NCBI GenBank assembly: GCA_001564205.1
Contig: LKMY01000104.1
Location: 1 to 6,362 of the forward strand
Direction of reading: 5' to 3'
DNA: 6,362 bases
DNA from: Nanohaloarchaea archaeon PL-Br10_U2g5
GTDB lineage: Archaea; Halobacteriota; Halobacteria; Halobacteriales; Haloferacaceae
This document shows, one piece after another, positions 5,341 to 6,362 of the stretch. The notes beneath the pieces are model-generated. The model was not told the DNA's origin. It was given only the letters and a program-made list of their open reading frames with translations, and searched no databases. The number at the start of each line of letters is the position of its first letter. The stretch's first letter is position 1. The position numbers were made by a program, and so were the translations under genes.

Positions 5341-6362
5341 TCAGTCCTCTGATTCGGGCGCCGCCTCTTCGACTGGTTCGTCAGCGGGCTCACCGGCGTC
5401 GTCGCCTTCCTCGGACCGTGCGGCGACGAGCGCCCCGCTGGCGACGCTGTACATCGGCTCCGCCGCCGAGCGCACGCCACTGATCGAGAACGGGATGTTC
5501 GCGTCTTGGAGGTGGTCGGCGAACAGGTCCTTGAATCCGTTCGGGCTCGACGTGCCCCCGGTAACGACGACGGGAACGTCGAGCCCTTCCTCAACGTCCT
5601 CTTCGTCGACCTCTCGAGAGATGTTCTCGATGACGTAATCCAGCAGGTTCTCGTAGTAGATGGCGAGTGCGCCCTCGACGCCGCCGACGTCGGTGCGGAA
5701 GTCGAGTTCGAAGTCGTCCTCCTTGATCGAAGTCACTTTGTCGACGGGCGTGCCCGTCGCCTGAGCGGTCTGCTCGTCGACCCAGTCGCCGCCGCGAGCG
5801 ATGGAGAACTTCATGACGGGAACCGCGTAGTACGCGAGACAGACGTTCGTCATCCCCGCGCCGAAGCTGATCCCGAGACCGGTGAAGTTGTTGTCGGCGA
5901 GCTCGGAGTAGATGACCGCCATCCCCTCGTTGATCGGCTCGGGGTCGTATCCCATATCGCCGAGCATCGATTCGAGGGTCTTCTCGTGATACAGCGTTGT
6001 GAGCGGCGAGTCGATCGGGTCGGCCGGGCTGGAGTAGAAGAGCCGCTCGTTCGGTTGAGAGGGTTCGCCGACAACCTGTTCGGTGATCAGCTTGATCATC
6101 GGGATCGCAGACGACTCATCGCTGGAGAGGATCCCGTGTTGCATCGGCCGGCGAGTCTCCTTGTTGAAGATGTTCGCGAAGTTCAACGCGTCGTCGCCGA
6201 CGACGTACACCTTGTCGTCCTTCCGGATGTGAAGGACGTCGCTGCGAGAGAGCATCTGTTCGGCCATATCGCTGTACTCGATCTCGACGAACGAGTTGCG
6301 CTGCTGTACGAACACCGTCTCGGCGCCTTCTTGTCGTCCCGAGAGGATGTTCATCGTTCCGA
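5341..6362 (-). CDS. Actin-fold ATPase (MreB/ParM-like), probably haloarchaeal volactin; 5' end off window
   Basis: 339 residues are visible and the gene runs off the right edge. An ATG at 6354 gives a 337-residue frame, but it is probably internal: the codons before it read Gly-Thr, giving GTMN, the usual end of the actin phosphate-1 motif (DxGTxN), so the true start lies a short way beyond. Numbering from that Met, other actin landmarks are the connect-1 helix [13 protein letters not shown] (139-151), the phosphate-2 loop [11 protein letters not shown] (161-171), IARGGDWVD (185-193) and the adenosine motif [15 protein letters not shown] (260-274). The last ~25 residues form an acidic, probably disordered tail. 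The proteins of this superfamily polymerise with ATP. In Haloferax volcanii an actin homologue, volactin, is involved in disk-shape formation, and this protein is a good candidate for that family, though I cannot confirm orthology here. In phosphate-2 the usual Asp is Ser163. No membrane segment is seen. Confidence 0.85.
   Translation of the reverse strand, partial: GTMNILSGRQEGAETVFVQQRNSFVEIEYSDMAEQMLSRSDVLHIRKDDKVYVVGDDALNFANIFNKETRRPMQHGILSSDESSAIPMIKLITEQVVGEPSQPNERLFYSSPADPIDSPLTTLYHEKTLESMLGDMGYDPEPINEGMAVIYSELADNNFTGLGISFGAGMTNVCLAYYAVPVMKFSIARGGDWVDEQTAQATGTPVDKVTSIKEDDFELDFRTDVGGVEGALAIYYENLLDYVIENISREVDEEDVEEGLDVPVVVTGGTSSPNGFKDLFADHLQDANIPFSISGVRSAAEPMYSVASGALVAARSEEGDDAGEPADEPVEEAAPESED

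Noticed and set aside
1..6362. CRISPR array, tRNA or rRNA genes, or a defence island built around the methylase.
   Set aside because: I saw no spaced direct repeats, no tRNA cloverleaf or rRNA-like sequence, and no nuclease, helicase or other defence gene beside the methylase.

Overview
The window looks like chromosomal DNA of a haloarchaeon (class Halobacteria). It is GC-rich, the predicted proteins are strongly acidic, several genes have AT-rich TATA-like boxes about 25-40 bases before the start codon with little or no leader, and the gene families (DUF2150, DUF63, COG1099 TatD-like hydrolase, archaeal Usp, archaeal actin) are typical of that group. I cannot assign a genus. All family assignments were made by reading motifs, not by database search.

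Layout from left to right. Bases 1 to about 129 look like the right end of an IS200/IS605-type (IS1341/tnpB) insertion sequence: three stem-loops ending in a terminal hairpin and a GGATGTCAA-like end. In this family that region is also the 3' scaffold of the TnpB guide RNA (omega RNA). The tnpB gene itself would lie off the left edge. The element ends inside the stop codon of a minus-strand gene for a two-segment membrane protein of unknown function (126-689), so the insertion probably set or reshaped that protein's C-terminus. A divergent intergenic region carries a clear TATA box for a plus-strand TatD-like metal-dependent hydrolase (843-1691). A DUF2150 acidic protein follows (1829-2407) and ends in a T-tract terminator.

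From 2497 to the right edge all genes are on the minus strand. In transcription order (right to left) they are: a partial actin-fold ATPase that runs off the right edge (5341-6362), probably the haloarchaeal cell-shape actin volactin; a 100-residue winged-helix-like regulator (4924-5226); a Dam-type DNA adenine methyltransferase (3865-4785); a universal stress protein with an altered nucleotide-binding motif (3351-3800); and a DUF63 multi-pass membrane protein (2497-3351) whose start overlaps the stop of the stress-protein gene.

Functionally this is mostly a core-genome neighbourhood rather than one dedicated system. The only visible accessory element is the insertion-sequence end at the left edge. 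The Usp-DUF63 pair is a translationally coupled two-gene operon. The methyltransferase has its own TATA box, and no restriction endonuclease is visible, so it is probably an orphan methylase. The regulator just upstream could control it or its own promoter, but that is inference.
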